Source: Beijerinckiaceae bacterium
Lineage (GTDB): Bacteria; Pseudomonadota; Alphaproteobacteria; Rhizobiales; Beijerinckiaceae
DNA length: 11,012 bases
NCBI GenBank assembly: GCA_947380915.1
Contig: CANCSY010000086.1
Span: 1-11,012 of the forward strand
Direction: 5' to 3'
The position numbers and the translations under genes are program-made. Below the pieces are notes generated by a model. That model was given only the letters and a program-made list of their open reading frames with translations, was not told the DNA's origin and searched no databases. This document shows, piece after piece, positions 1 to 6,160 of the stretch (positions are counted from its first letter, which is position 1; the number at the start of each line of letters is the position of its first letter).

Positions 1-711
1 GCCTGCGACATGACGCGCGATCCCTCCTTCAAGGCGGATAATTCCCGCCGCGTCACCTTCTGGGAGACGCCGGAATTCTGGCTGACGGGCTATACCTTCC
101 CCTCCTTCTGGCGCCCGGCCAATGTGCCCGTGCGCGTGGGCGACAAGGTGGAGAATGGACTGCATCTCGTGCAATTGTGGATGCGCTATCGCGAGCGCGC
201 CGAAGAGGTGCTCGTGTTCTATCCCGCCGACGGCTACTGGCGCGTGCGCCCGCTGCCCTTCGGCGACATGCGCTGGACCGCCTATGGCTCGTCCTTCCTC
301 GTGGGGCCGGTGGAGATTCAGGAGCGCCCCATCGTCGCCCTGAAGGATGTGGCCTTCGATCCAGCGAGCAAGACCTTCACCCTGAATTTCCTGCGCGGCG
401 GCTCCGCCACGATCAAGATCGACAGCGTGGACCAGGAGCGCATGGTGCTGGATGTCGGCATGTCCGACGCCATGCCCGCAGGCGCGCCTTTCGTGACCCT
501 GCGCTCCATGTACGCCACCGAATTCAACTCCGACGTGGCGCGGCTCGCCTGGCGCACAAAGGGCGGCGAAGGCTGGGGGGAATCCTCCATCCCCACCTTC
601 AAGCAGGCGCAGGCGACGGAGTTCTGGGCGGGGCGCACCATTCCCTCCATCCATAATCTCTCGGCGCCCGACATGGTGTTCAGCCACTTCTCGGCCAAGC
701 CTGCGCAGTGA
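1..711 (+). CDS. Hypothetical protein, probably 5'-truncated by the window edge
   Basis: I do not recognise the family. The frame is open from base 1 and an ATG occurs at position 10. Only nine bases precede that ATG, they show no Shine-Dalgarno sequence and they are in frame, so the true start probably lies upstream. The visible 233 residues after that Met are soluble-looking and rich in aromatic residues (many Trp, Phe and Tyr), with alternating hydrophobic stretches that suggest a beta-rich fold. There is no membrane segment or obvious catalytic motif. The stop codon overlaps the GTG start of the next gene (GTGA at 708-711), which implies co-transcription and translational coupling with the DUF1624 membrane protein. 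Partnership with that protein is an inference from position only. Confidence 0.75.
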   Translation, partial: ACDMTRDPSFKADNSRRVTFWETPEFWLTGYTFPSFWRPANVPVRVGDKVENGLHLVQLWMRYRERAEEVLVFYPADGYWRVRPLPFGDMRWTAYGSSFLVGPVEIQERPIVALKDVAFDPASKTFTLNFLRGGSATIKIDSVDQERMVLDVGMSDAMPAGAPFVTLRSMYATEFNSDVARLAWRTKGGEGWGESSIPTFKQAQATEFWAGRTIPSIHNLSAPDMVFSHFSAKPAQ

Positions 712-1673
712 CGCAAGACCAGCCCTCGCAGCGCCTTGACGCGATTGACGCGCTGCGGGGCCTGGCGCTGCTGGGCATGTTCGCCTTTCATCTGATCTGG
801 GATCTCGGCTATTTCCAGCTGGTGTCGCCGGATCTGCCCTATGAGCCGGGCGTCATGGGCTTTGGCCATGGAGTGGCCGCCAGCTTTCTGTTTCTGGTGG
901 GCGCGAGTCTGGCGCTGGCCTCGCGCCATGGGGTGAACAAGCGCGCCTTCTGGCGGCGGCTTCTGGCGATTGGCGCGGCGGCGGCGGGCGTCAGCGCGGC
1001 GACTTACTGGATGTTTCCGCAGAGCTTCATCTTCTTCGGCATATTGCATTGCATAGCCCTGTCGAGCCTGCTCGCGCTACCGTTGTTGCGCGCGCCCTTG
1101 CGGCTTGTGGCGGTGATGGCGCTGGCCGCGCTTGTCGCGCCCCTGATGATCGAATCCACCGTCTTCGACGCCCCCGGCTTCTGGTGGCTGGGGCTTGGCA
1201 CAAGACAGCCCCTCAGCAACGACTGGCGCCCTCTGTTGCCTTACTTCGGCGTGGTGCTCGCGGGGCTGGTGGCGACGCGTTTGTTATTGGCGCGCGGCCT
1301 GCCCGCATGGCTCACGAACTGGCGCGCGCAGGCGCCTGCGGGCCGGGCGCTCGTGTGGGGCGGGCGCCATTCGCTGCTCGTCTATCTCGTGCATCAGCCG
1401 GTGTTTCTGGCGGTGCTTTTCATGGTGGCGCGGGCGGTGGGGCCGCAGGCCGCGCTGGCGCCGCAGGACGAGCCCTTCGTGGCGAGTTGCACGGCCCAAT
1501 GCGTGGCCCAGGGCGGCGGGCCGCAGCAATGCCGCAACGTATGCCTGTGCATTTCAGGCGAAATCCGCAAGGAGCCCATGATCTGGGAGCGCCTGATCCG
1601 CGAGGGCCTGTCGCCAGCCGACCGCGTGACCATCGACGGCTTCACGCGCCAGTGCATCGCCAAACAACGATGA
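708..1673 (+). CDS. DUF1624 / HGSNAT-family integral membrane protein with Cys-rich C-terminal tail
   Basis: This 321-residue polytopic inner-membrane protein resembles the catalytic-domain family of heparan-alpha-glucosaminide N-acetyltransferase (HGSNAT_cat, DUF1624). The N-terminal RLDAIDALRGLALLGMFAFH, the following HLIWDLGYF, and FGILHCIALSSLL near residues 109-121 are typical of the family. Several further hydrophobic helices follow, ending in SLLVYLVHQPVF. Members are proposed to transfer acyl groups across membranes; the bacterial substrate is generally unknown. The start is GTG at 708, overlapping the previous stop, and is needed to keep the conserved DALRG motif. After the last helix there is a soluble tail with cysteines at 261, 265, 275, 279, 281 and 317, possibly disulfide-linked or metal-binding. 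The stop directly abuts the stop of fumC on the other strand. Confidence 0.85.
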   Translation: MTQDQPSQRLDAIDALRGLALLGMFAFHLIWDLGYFQLVSPDLPYEPGVMGFGHGVAASFLFLVGASLALASRHGVNKRAFWRRLLAIGAAAAGVSAATYWMFPQSFIFFGILHCIALSSLLALPLLRAPLRLVAVMALAALVAPLMIESTVFDAPGFWWLGLGTRQPLSNDWRPLLPYFGVVLAGLVATRLLLARGLPAWLTNWRAQAPAGRALVWGGRHSLLVYLVHQPVFLAVLFMVARAVGPQAALAPQDEPFVASCTAQCVAQGGGPQQCRNVCLCISGEIRKEPMIWERLIREGLSPADRVTIDGFTRQCIAKQR

Positions 1674-3083
1674 TCAGGGCTGCGGCGCCAGCATGAATTC
1701 GGGCCGCACCAGCGCATCGAAATCCTCGGGGGTGACAAGCGCCAGCCGCAGGGCCTCCTCGCGCAGGGTCGTGCCATTGGCGTGGGCGGCCCTGGCGATT
1801 TCCGAAGCATGGTCATAACCGATGCGTGGCGCCAGCGCGGTGACCAGCATGAGGGAACGCTGCATCAGTTCCTCCATGCGGCCGCGATCGGGTTGCAGAC
1901 CCTCGATGCAATTGACGCGAAAACTTGACGCGGCGTCGCCCAGAAGCTGGATGGATTGCAGCACGCAGGCGGCGATGACCGGCTTGAAGACATTCAATTC
2001 CAGATGGCCCTGCGACCCGGCGAAAGACACCGTTGTCTGATTGCCGAAAACGCGGGCGCAAACCATGGTCATGGCCTCGGCCTGGGTGGGATTGACCTTG
2101 CCCGGCATGATGGAGGAGCCCGGCTCATTCTCCGGCAGGCGCAATTCGCCAAAGCCGCTGCGCGGGCCGCTGCCCAGAAGGCGCAGATCGCTGGCGATCT
2201 TGAAAAGCCCTGCGGCGCAGGCCTCCAGCGCGCCATGCACGAAGACCAGCGCATCATGGCAGGCGAGGGCCTCGAACTTGTTGCGCGCGCTGACGAAGGG
2301 CATGCCGGTCAATTCGGCCATGCGCGCGGCGAAGCCGTCCGCGAAGCCCGTGCGCGAATTGAGCCCCGTGCCAACCGCCGTGCCGCCTTGCGCCAGCGCG
2401 TAAAGGTCGGGCATGGTCTGGCGAATGCGCGCGGCGGCGAGATTCACTTGCGCGCCATAGCCTGAAAACTCCTGCCCCAGGGTGATGGGCGTGGCGTCCT
2501 GCAAATGGGTGCGGCCGATCTTGACGATATCTGCGAATTCCTGCGCGCGCGCCATCAAGGCCGCTTGCAGCGCGTCAAGCGCAGGCAAAAGCCCGCCATG
2601 GATCGCCAGCGCCGCCGCCACATGCATGGCGGTGGGGAAACTGTCGTTGGAGGATTGGCCGAGATTGACGTGATCGTTGGGATGCACCGGCTCCCTTGCG
2701 CCAGGCGCCGCGCCCATGAGTTCATTGGCGCGGTTGGCGATGACTTCATTGACGTTCATGTTGGTCTGGGTGCCCGAACCCGTCTGCCAGATCACCAGGG
2801 GAAAGTGCTCGTCCAGCCGCCCGTCGGCCACCTCTTGGGCGGCGCTGACGATGGCGTGGGCGCGCGGGGCGTCCAGATCGCCCAGATCCCGATTGACCTC
2901 GGCGGCGACGCGCTTGACCAGCGCCAGCGCATGAATGATTCCGCGCGGCATGCGTTCGTCGCCGATGCGGAAATTGCGCCGGGCGCGTTCGGTCTGCGCG
3001 CCCCAGTAGCGATCGCCCGCCACTTCCACCGAGCCGAAACTGTCGCTCTCGATGCGCGGCCCCGTTTGCATGTGTCCGGTCAT
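1674..3083 (-). CDS. fumC: Fumarate hydratase class II (fumarase C)
   Basis: This gene encodes an iron-independent, homotetrameric fumarase that interconverts fumarate and L-malate in the TCA cycle. From the ATG at 3083 the protein has 469 residues, close to the usual length of about 465. The signature [13 protein letters not shown] lies near residues 322-334. The upstream active-site segments are also clear: [12 protein letters not shown], the [19 protein letters not shown] block, and [10 protein letters not shown] near 190-199 with its catalytic-region His. An in-frame TTG at 3092 would overlap the ecfG stop, and an ATG at 3071 is also possible; no candidate has a strong ribosome site. The gene follows ecfG with only 5 bases between the ecfG stop and this ATG, so it is very likely in the nepR-ecfG transcript. 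Class II enzymes lack the oxygen-labile iron-sulfur cluster of class I, which fits stress-linked expression (inference). Confidence 0.97.
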   Translation of the reverse strand: MTGHMQTGPRIESDSFGSVEVAGDRYWGAQTERARRNFRIGDERMPRGIIHALALVKRVAAEVNRDLGDLDAPRAHAIVSAAQEVADGRLDEHFPLVIWQTGSGTQTNMNVNEVIANRANELMGAAPGAREPVHPNDHVNLGQSSNDSFPTAMHVAAALAIHGGLLPALDALQAALMARAQEFADIVKIGRTHLQDATPITLGQEFSGYGAQVNLAAARIRQTMPDLYALAQGGTAVGTGLNSRTGFADGFAARMAELTGMPFVSARNKFEALACHDALVFVHGALEACAAGLFKIASDLRLLGSGPRSGFGELRLPENEPGSSIMPGKVNPTQAEAMTMVCARVFGNQTTVSFAGSQGHLELNVFKPVIAACVLQSIQLLGDAASSFRVNCIEGLQPDRGRMEELMQRSLMLVTALAPRIGYDHASEIARAAHANGTTLREEALRLALVTPEDFDALVRPEFMLAPQP

Positions 3084-3088
3084 GGCGA

Positions 3089-3682
3089 TCAATCGCTGCC
3101 GGTGCGCGAAAATCTTTGTCCCATGATCAGGGAATCGATGCCCGAGCGCCAGTCCGCGCCCGCCGCATAGTCAGAGCTGGAGACGATGGCCAGCAGTTCA
3201 ACAAGGCGATTGCGCGCACGGTTGACGCGGCTTTTCATGGTGCCAACGGCGCAATTGCAAACCCCCGCCGCCTCCTCGTAGGACAGGCCCGAAGCGCCGA
3301 TCAGAATGAGCGCCTCGCGCTGGTCGGCCGGCAGTTTCTGCAAGGCGGCGCGAAAATCCAGAAAGTCCATGTGGCCTGATTGCGCGGGCGCGGTTGCAAG
3401 GCGCGCCGCTATGGCGCCATCGGAATCGGCGACCTCGCGCCGACGCTTGCGATATTCGGAATAATAGATATTCCGCAGGATGGTGAAGAGCCATGCGGCG
3501 AGGTTGGTGCCCTCCGCAAAGCTTGACAGGTTGCTCCACGCCTTGACCAGCGTTTCCTGCACGAGATCATCGGCCCGATCGGGATTGCCGCACAACGACA
3601 CCGCAAAGGCGCGGAGGTTCGGAATGGTTCCGATCAGATCACCCCTGAGTTTCTGGCTGACCATTGTTACGCATCCTCGCAT
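3089..3682 (-). CDS. ecfG: EcfG-type ECF RNA polymerase sigma factor of the general stress response
   Basis: This 197-residue ECF sigma factor directs RNA polymerase to general stress promoters in Alphaproteobacteria. Sigma region 2 spans about residues 21-83 ([13 protein letters not shown], then [18 protein letters not shown] and [20 protein letters not shown]). Region 4 spans about residues 107-165, with the helix-turn-helix [20 protein letters not shown]. Placement next to nepR and phyR identifies the EcfG (ECF15) type. In the known mechanism NepR holds EcfG inactive until phosphorylated PhyR binds NepR. The ATG at 3682 overlaps the nepR TAA stop (TAATG), which supports translational coupling. 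An internal ATG at 3664 has an upstream GAGGA and would trim six residues. The gene is probably autoregulated through the perfect EcfG promoter upstream of nepR. Confidence 0.95.
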   Translation of the reverse strand: MRGCVTMVSQKLRGDLIGTIPNLRAFAVSLCGNPDRADDLVQETLVKAWSNLSSFAEGTNLAAWLFTILRNIYYSEYRKRRREVADSDGAIAARLATAPAQSGHMDFLDFRAALQKLPADQREALILIGASGLSYEEAAGVCNCAVGTMKSRVNRARNRLVELLAIVSSSDYAAGADWRSGIDSLIMGQRFSRTGSD

Positions 3683-3963
3683 TACGCTTCCGCATCCCCG
3701 GCAGGCTCATCGCCAAGCTGGTTGAGAAGATCGAGAAACCGGTCTGGAATGGGCTGTTGCAGCACATCGTCATATATAGCCTTGAGATGGCGGCCGATGT
3801 GTTCATCAATGGGCACATCGGGCGGATCATTGGGCGTAGGCGCCTTCTTGCGATGTCTTGCATTATCCAATTTGATGATCTCCGCGACGCCATGCTTGCG
3901 CCCTGACGGCGCGCATTCGTCGGCCGCCGCAGGAAAGGTCCGTTTCACAATTCGCTCATCCAT
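3682..3963 (-). CDS. nepR: NepR-family anti-sigma factor
   Basis: This small protein is the anti-sigma factor for EcfG; phosphorylated PhyR sequesters it by sigma-factor mimicry. The C-terminal half, IGRHLKAIYDDVLQQPIPDR followed by FLDLLNQLGD (about residues 56-84), is the conserved NepR helix pair. The chosen ATG at 3963 is preceded by GGGGGTG at close spacing and gives 93 residues. The frame is open much further upstream, to 4152. Those upstream ATGs either overlap the promoter at 4046-4070 or lack a ribosome site, so I reject them. At 93 residues it is longer than many NepR proteins (often about 60), because of a charged, probably disordered N-terminal extension of about 50 residues. The stop overlaps the ecfG start. 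Confidence 0.93.
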   Translation of the reverse strand: MDERIVKRTFPAAADECAPSGRKHGVAEIIKLDNARHRKKAPTPNDPPDVPIDEHIGRHLKAIYDDVLQQPIPDRFLDLLNQLGDEPAGDAEA

Positions 3964-4045
3964 CGTCACCCCCGACCGCACCCATTCGCACAGGGCCGGA
4001 CTGACCCTGCGTTCCAACATATGGTGCGGTTTACCCACCGTCATC

Positions 4046-4070
4046 AACGCAGCCAGGCGCAAAGAGTTCC
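4046..4070 (-). promoter_or_regulatory. EcfG-dependent promoter for nepR-ecfG(-fumC)
   Basis: Read on the minus strand, GGAAC (4070-4066) is followed by 16 bases and CGTT (4049-4046). This matches the published alphaproteobacterial EcfG consensus exactly. Transcription would start roughly 7-10 bases past the -10 element, near 4037-4040, leaving a leader of about 75 bases before the nepR ATG at 3963. It implies positive autoregulation of the sigma factor operon. Confidence 0.88.
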
Positions 4071-4086
4071 AGAGGCGTATGGAACT
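4065..4086. repeat. Inverted repeat formed by back-to-back EcfG -35 elements
   Basis: AGTTCC at 4065-4070 and GGAACT at 4081-4086 are perfect 6-base inverted arms separated by 10 bases. They are the -35 elements of the two divergent promoters for nepR and phyR. The symmetry follows from the promoter layout, so a separate operator function need not be assumed. Confidence 0.7.
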
Positions 4087-4105
4087 TTTCAGCGCCCGGG
4101 TGGTT
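4081..4105 (+). promoter_or_regulatory. Probable EcfG-dependent promoter for phyR
   Basis: GGAAC at 4081-4085 is followed by 16 bases and GGTT at 4102-4105. That is the EcfG consensus with one mismatch in the -10 element (GGTT for CGTT). It sits 45 bases upstream of the phyR ATG, in the same intergenic region as the perfect divergent promoter. It may be weaker than the nepR promoter (inference). Confidence 0.68.
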
Positions 4106-4150
4106 GTCCCCTCAAGCTCGACAGTGTTCATGGCAGGGGACCACAACAGC

Positions 4151-4969
4151 ATGTCCGTATCTCAGGAAATTTCCACCCACATTCCCTATCTGCGACGCTT
4201 CGGCCGCGCCTTGTCAGGCAGCCAGAGCGGCGGCGACGCCTATGTTCTGGCCACGCTGGAGGCCATCGTCGCCGACCCCGAAGCCTTCCGCGAGGGAGGT
4301 GAGACGCGCACGTCGCTCTACCGCACCTTTCTCGCGCTTTGGGGCTCCATGCCCGTGAACGAACATGTGGACCCCAATATCCTGTCGCCCGACGAGCGGG
4401 GCGCGCGGCGCAATCTGGACGCCATTTCGCTGCGGCCGAGGGTGGCCTTTCTTCTGGCGTCTCTCGAGGGCTTCGACACCAAGCAGGTCGCCTCCATTCT
4501 GGGCGTGAGCCCGCAGGACGCCACCAGCTTGATCGACCAGGCCGGCAAGGAGATCGCCAACCAGATCCGCACCGATGTGCTCATCATCGAGGACGAGCCC
4601 TTCATCGCCCTCGACATCCAGACCCTCGTCGAGGATCTGGGCCATCGTGTGGTGGGCGTCGCGCGCACCCACAAGGAGGCGGTGCAGGCGGTGCGGGTCC
4701 ACAAGCCCGGGCTGATCCTCGCCGACATCCAGCTCGCCGATGGCAGTTCGGGGCTGGAGGCGGTGAACCAGATTCTCGAAGAGTTCGAAGTGCCGGTGAT
4801 CTTCATCACCGCCTATCCCGAACGCTTCCTCACCGGTCGTCCGCCCGAGCCCGCCTTCCTCATCACCAAGCCCTTCGGCGTGGATAGTCTGAAGGCGGTG
4901 ATCAGCCAGGCGCTGTTCTTTGATCGGCGCTCGCAACGGCGCAACGGGCGCGAGACGGTCGAGGCGTGA
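4151..4969 (+). CDS. phyR: PhyR, anti-anti-sigma response regulator of the general stress response
   Basis: This 272-residue cytoplasmic protein has an EcfG-like sigma domain (about residues 1-140: SQEISTHIPYLRRFGRAL at the start, region-4-like LRPRVAFLLASLEGFDTKQV near 94-113) fused to a receiver domain (about 142-257). Receiver residues are intact: acidic E147/D148, phosphoacceptor D192 in LILADIQLADG, T220 in VIFITAYPERF and K240 in LITKPF. The known mechanism is that phosphorylation exposes the sigma-like domain, which binds NepR and frees EcfG. The ATG at 4151 is chosen because known PhyR proteins begin just here and AGGGGA lies about 10 bases upstream. An in-frame ATG at 4130 would add seven residues. 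The cognate sensor kinase is not in the window. The gene diverges from nepR-ecfG. Confidence 0.97.
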   Translation: MSVSQEISTHIPYLRRFGRALSGSQSGGDAYVLATLEAIVADPEAFREGGETRTSLYRTFLALWGSMPVNEHVDPNILSPDERGARRNLDAISLRPRVAFLLASLEGFDTKQVASILGVSPQDATSLIDQAGKEIANQIRTDVLIIEDEPFIALDIQTLVEDLGHRVVGVARTHKEAVQAVRVHKPGLILADIQLADGSSGLEAVNQILEEFEVPVIFITAYPERFLTGRPPEPAFLITKPFGVDSLKAVISQALFFDRRSQRRNGRETVEA

Positions 4970-4989
4970 GACCGCAAAGCTAAAAGAAG

Positions 4990-5022
4990 AACCCGCGTCG
5001 GCCGGGGGAGCCAACGCGGGTT
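4990..5022 (-). terminator. Intrinsic terminator, minus strand (may also serve phyR)
   Basis: AACCCGCGT (4990-4998) pairs with ACGCGGGTT (5014-5022) in a perfect 9-base stem with a 15-base loop. On the minus strand the stem is followed by CTTCTTTTAG, a U-rich tail, so it best fits termination of the lipoprotein transcript coming from 5370. The plus strand has no T run, but the hairpin begins 20 bases after the phyR stop and could also limit transcription from phyR. Confidence 0.72.
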
Positions 5023-5109
5023 GAGACGCGAACCGGACGAGTGGGAGGGGATCAATATCCGGCGCGCGAGAGATCAATGCGCTGGCCTTCCACTGGTTCC
5101 ATCAGGCGC

Positions 5110-5370
5110 TCAATAGCGCTGGCAGACCCGGCCGTAATAGGGATCGTACCAGCACCGCACAGGCGCCGCCGAAGCTCCCACGACCGCGCCCGCCGCCGCG
5201 CCAATCGCAGCCCCTGCAAGCGCGCCTCCTGGTTGACCTGTGGCGGCTCCGCCAATCACCGCGCCCGCCACGCCGCCCACGGCTGCGCCTGTGAAGACGC
5301 GATCGCCGCGTGTCGGTCCGCAGCCGCCCAGAGCCAAAGCCATGGCGCCGATCAAAAACATTTTCTTCAT
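5110..5370 (-). CDS. Small glycine-zipper outer-membrane-type lipoprotein
   Basis: This is an 86-residue predicted lipoprotein. It starts MKKMFLIGAMALALGGC, a type II signal peptide with lipobox LGGC and lipidated Cys17. Residues about 28-66 are almost entirely Gly, Ala and Val with GxxxG spacing (GAAVGGVAGAVIGG, then GGALAGAAIGAAAGAVVG), a glycine-zipper segment likely to insert in or pack against a membrane. The tail VRCWYDPYYGRVCQRY has two cysteines (73 and 83). The ATG at 5370 has a strong GAGGAG about 8 bases upstream; an in-frame upstream ATG at 5394 lies before this ribosome site and is rejected. Glycine-zipper lipoproteins are often envelope-stress proteins, but the exact function is unknown. 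A perfect EcfG promoter lies upstream, suggesting general stress induction. Confidence 0.9.
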   Translation of the reverse strand: MKKMFLIGAMALALGGCGPTRGDRVFTGAAVGGVAGAVIGGAATGQPGGALAGAAIGAAAGAVVGASAAPVRCWYDPYYGRVCQRY

Positions 5371-5410
5371 GGGCTCACTCCTCAAGGCGCGCACCGCCGC
5401 GCTGGAGGGA

Positions 5411-5435
5411 AACGCTGCCGTTGCGGGCCGGTTCC
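5411..5435 (-). promoter_or_regulatory. EcfG-dependent promoter for the glycine-zipper lipoprotein
   Basis: On the minus strand GGAAC (5435-5431) is followed by 16 bases and CGTT (5414-5411), an exact consensus match. The -10 element lies about 40 bases upstream of the ATG at 5370, so the expected leader is roughly 30-35 bases and contains the GAGGAG ribosome site. Confidence 0.87.
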
Positions 5436-5487
5436 TGCGGGGCTCGCCACAAATGTCGCAAGCGCAGAGCTTTTTGGGAGCGTGAGG

Positions 5488-5512
5488 GGAACCACGGCGC
5501 CAAGGCTGCGTT
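5488..5512 (+). promoter_or_regulatory. EcfG-dependent promoter for the first KGG-repeat gene
   Basis: GGAAC (5488-5492), 16 bases, then CGTT (5509-5512) is an exact EcfG consensus match. It lies 41 bases before the ATG at 5554, with the ribosome site AGGAG at 5542-5546 in between. It diverges from the lipoprotein promoter at 5411-5435; the two -35 elements are 52 bases apart. Confidence 0.88.
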
Positions 5513-5553
5513 CAGGTCAGGTCTCGACCGCAGCATTGGACAGGAGATCACCC

Positions 5554-5841
5554 ATGCCAACCTCGACCCGCGGCTTCGCTTCCATGGATCCGGAAAAGCA
5601 ACGCGCCATCGCCCGCAAGGGCGGCGAAAGCGTGCCCAATGAAAAGCGCAGCTTTTCCCAAAATCCTGCCCTCGCCGCAGCGGCGGGCCGCAAGGGCGGC
5701 CAGAGCGTCAGCCCCGCCAAGCGCAGCTTTTCCCAGAACCACGAACTCGCCTCGCTCGCAGGCCGCAAGGGCGGCCACGCCTCCCACGGCGGCGCCCGCA
5801 AGAAGGTGGAGCCGACGAGCGACAAGCCTGCGGAGGATTGA
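5554..5841 (+). CDS. KGG-repeat stress-induced protein, three repeats
   Basis: This 95-residue, highly hydrophilic protein belongs to the KGG (stress-induced acidophilic repeat) family, related to E. coli YciG and Bacillus GsiB. RKGG occurs near residues 21-24, 46-49 and 71-74 with a period of 25 residues. Each of the first two is followed by a segment of the form SV..(N/A)(E/K)(K/R)SFSQN and an Ala-rich stretch. It opens with TRGFASMDPEKQRAIA, typical of the family, and ends in a charged tail. Such proteins are thought to be disordered, hydration- or desiccation-linked stress proteins; no enzymatic activity is known. The ATG at 5554 follows AGGAG by 7 bases. The perfect EcfG promoter upstream places it in the general stress regulon. 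It is a paralogue of the minus-strand gene at 6161-6373. Confidence 0.92.
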   Translation: MPTSTRGFASMDPEKQRAIARKGGESVPNEKRSFSQNPALAAAAGRKGGQSVSPAKRSFSQNHELASLAGRKGGHASHGGARKKVEPTSDKPAED

Positions 5842-5906
5842 GGCGGTTTCCTGGCGGCTTGAAAAACACAGGGTCCGGCTCGTGGCTGGCGCGCTAACGG
5901 CATAAA

Positions 5907-5951
5907 TCGCGCTCCCCCCATCCCGCACCCCTCTCCACGAGGGGGAGGGGA
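5907..5951 (+). repeat. GC-rich intergenic repeat, copy A (short form)
   Basis: The copy reads as a C-rich half (CGCGCTCCCCCCATCCCGC), then ACCCCTCTCC, then ACGAGGGGGAGGGG. The end can fold on itself (CCCCTC at 5928-5933 with GAGGGG at 5945-5950). It matches copy B in inverted orientation but lacks an internal segment of about 17 bases. C-rich/G-rich repeats of this form are scattered between genes in many alphaproteobacterial genomes. It may also help end the KGG transcript from 5841. Confidence 0.7.
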
Positions 5952-5999
5952 CCGGCAAGCCTGCCGCTTAAACCTCTGAAATAACGCGCAACTTTATAC

Positions 6000-6055
6000 C
6001 CTCCCCCTCGTGGGGAGGGTCGGCTCGCGGAGCGAGACGGGGTGGGGGGCGCGAG
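6000..6055 (-). repeat. GC-rich intergenic repeat, copy B (long form, inverted)
   Basis: The reverse complement aligns with copy A at both ends (CGCGC, CCCCCACCCCG, then CCCTCCCCACGAGGGGGAGG). It carries an extra internal segment containing GCTCGC, GGA, GCGAGA, which forms its own mini-hairpin at about 6023-6037. Copies A and B face each other across about 48 bases and could pair into one long stem in the RNA. Confidence 0.7.
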
Positions 6056-6104
6056 ATGCTGATCGTTGGCGCGGCGCGCCAGGTTACCGATAGCGCAATA
6101 AAAA

Positions 6105-6131
6105 ACGGGGCTGCTCCATGAGCGGCCCCGT
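6105..6131 (-). terminator. Intrinsic terminator for the second KGG gene (minus strand)
   Basis: ACGGGGC (6105-6111) pairs with GCCCCGT (6125-6131), and GCTC (6113-6116) with GAGC (6120-6123). One T/G position lies between them and CAT forms the loop, giving a near-perfect 12-base stem. On the minus strand it is followed by a run of six T (complement of the A run before 6105), a classic rho-independent signal located 30 bases past the stop of the gene at 6161-6373. A weaker T-rich tail (ATTTCATT) on the plus strand may make it bidirectional. Confidence 0.87.
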
Positions 6132-6160
6132 ATTTCATTCCAGCGCAGATGGATGAAGGA

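Larger units (their letters stand above)
5842..6160. other. Non-coding stretch between two convergent KGG genes
   Basis: This 319-base gap contains two inverted copies of a GC-rich intergenic repeat (5907-5951 and 6000-6055) and a strong hairpin terminator (6105-6131). The segment between the repeat copies is noticeably richer in A and T than the surroundings. I see no credible coding frame or structural RNA gene here. Confidence 0.7.

Noticed and set aside
1956..3170. Long plus-strand frames opposite fumC (1956-2465 and 2505-3170)
   Set aside because: These are shadows of a highly conserved gene in high-GC DNA; composition and lack of start signals argue against coding.
3722..4150. Extension of the phyR frame upstream to 3722, giving a 415-residue protein
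   Set aside because: The extension runs through the nepR gene and both promoters, has no family resemblance, and known PhyR proteins begin at the ATG at 4151.
3964..4152. Extension of the nepR frame up to 4152
   Set aside because: The upstream ATGs overlap the EcfG promoter or lie before its start site, and none has a ribosome site.
5076..5100. Minus-strand GGAAC-N16-CATT match near 5100
   Set aside because: It has a mismatch, lies just downstream of the lipoprotein gene and has no gene ahead before the terminator at 4990-5022.
5052..5255. Minus-strand 67-residue frame overlapping the lipoprotein gene
   Set aside because: It is out of frame with the lipoprotein, has no ribosome site, and has arginine-rich shadow composition.
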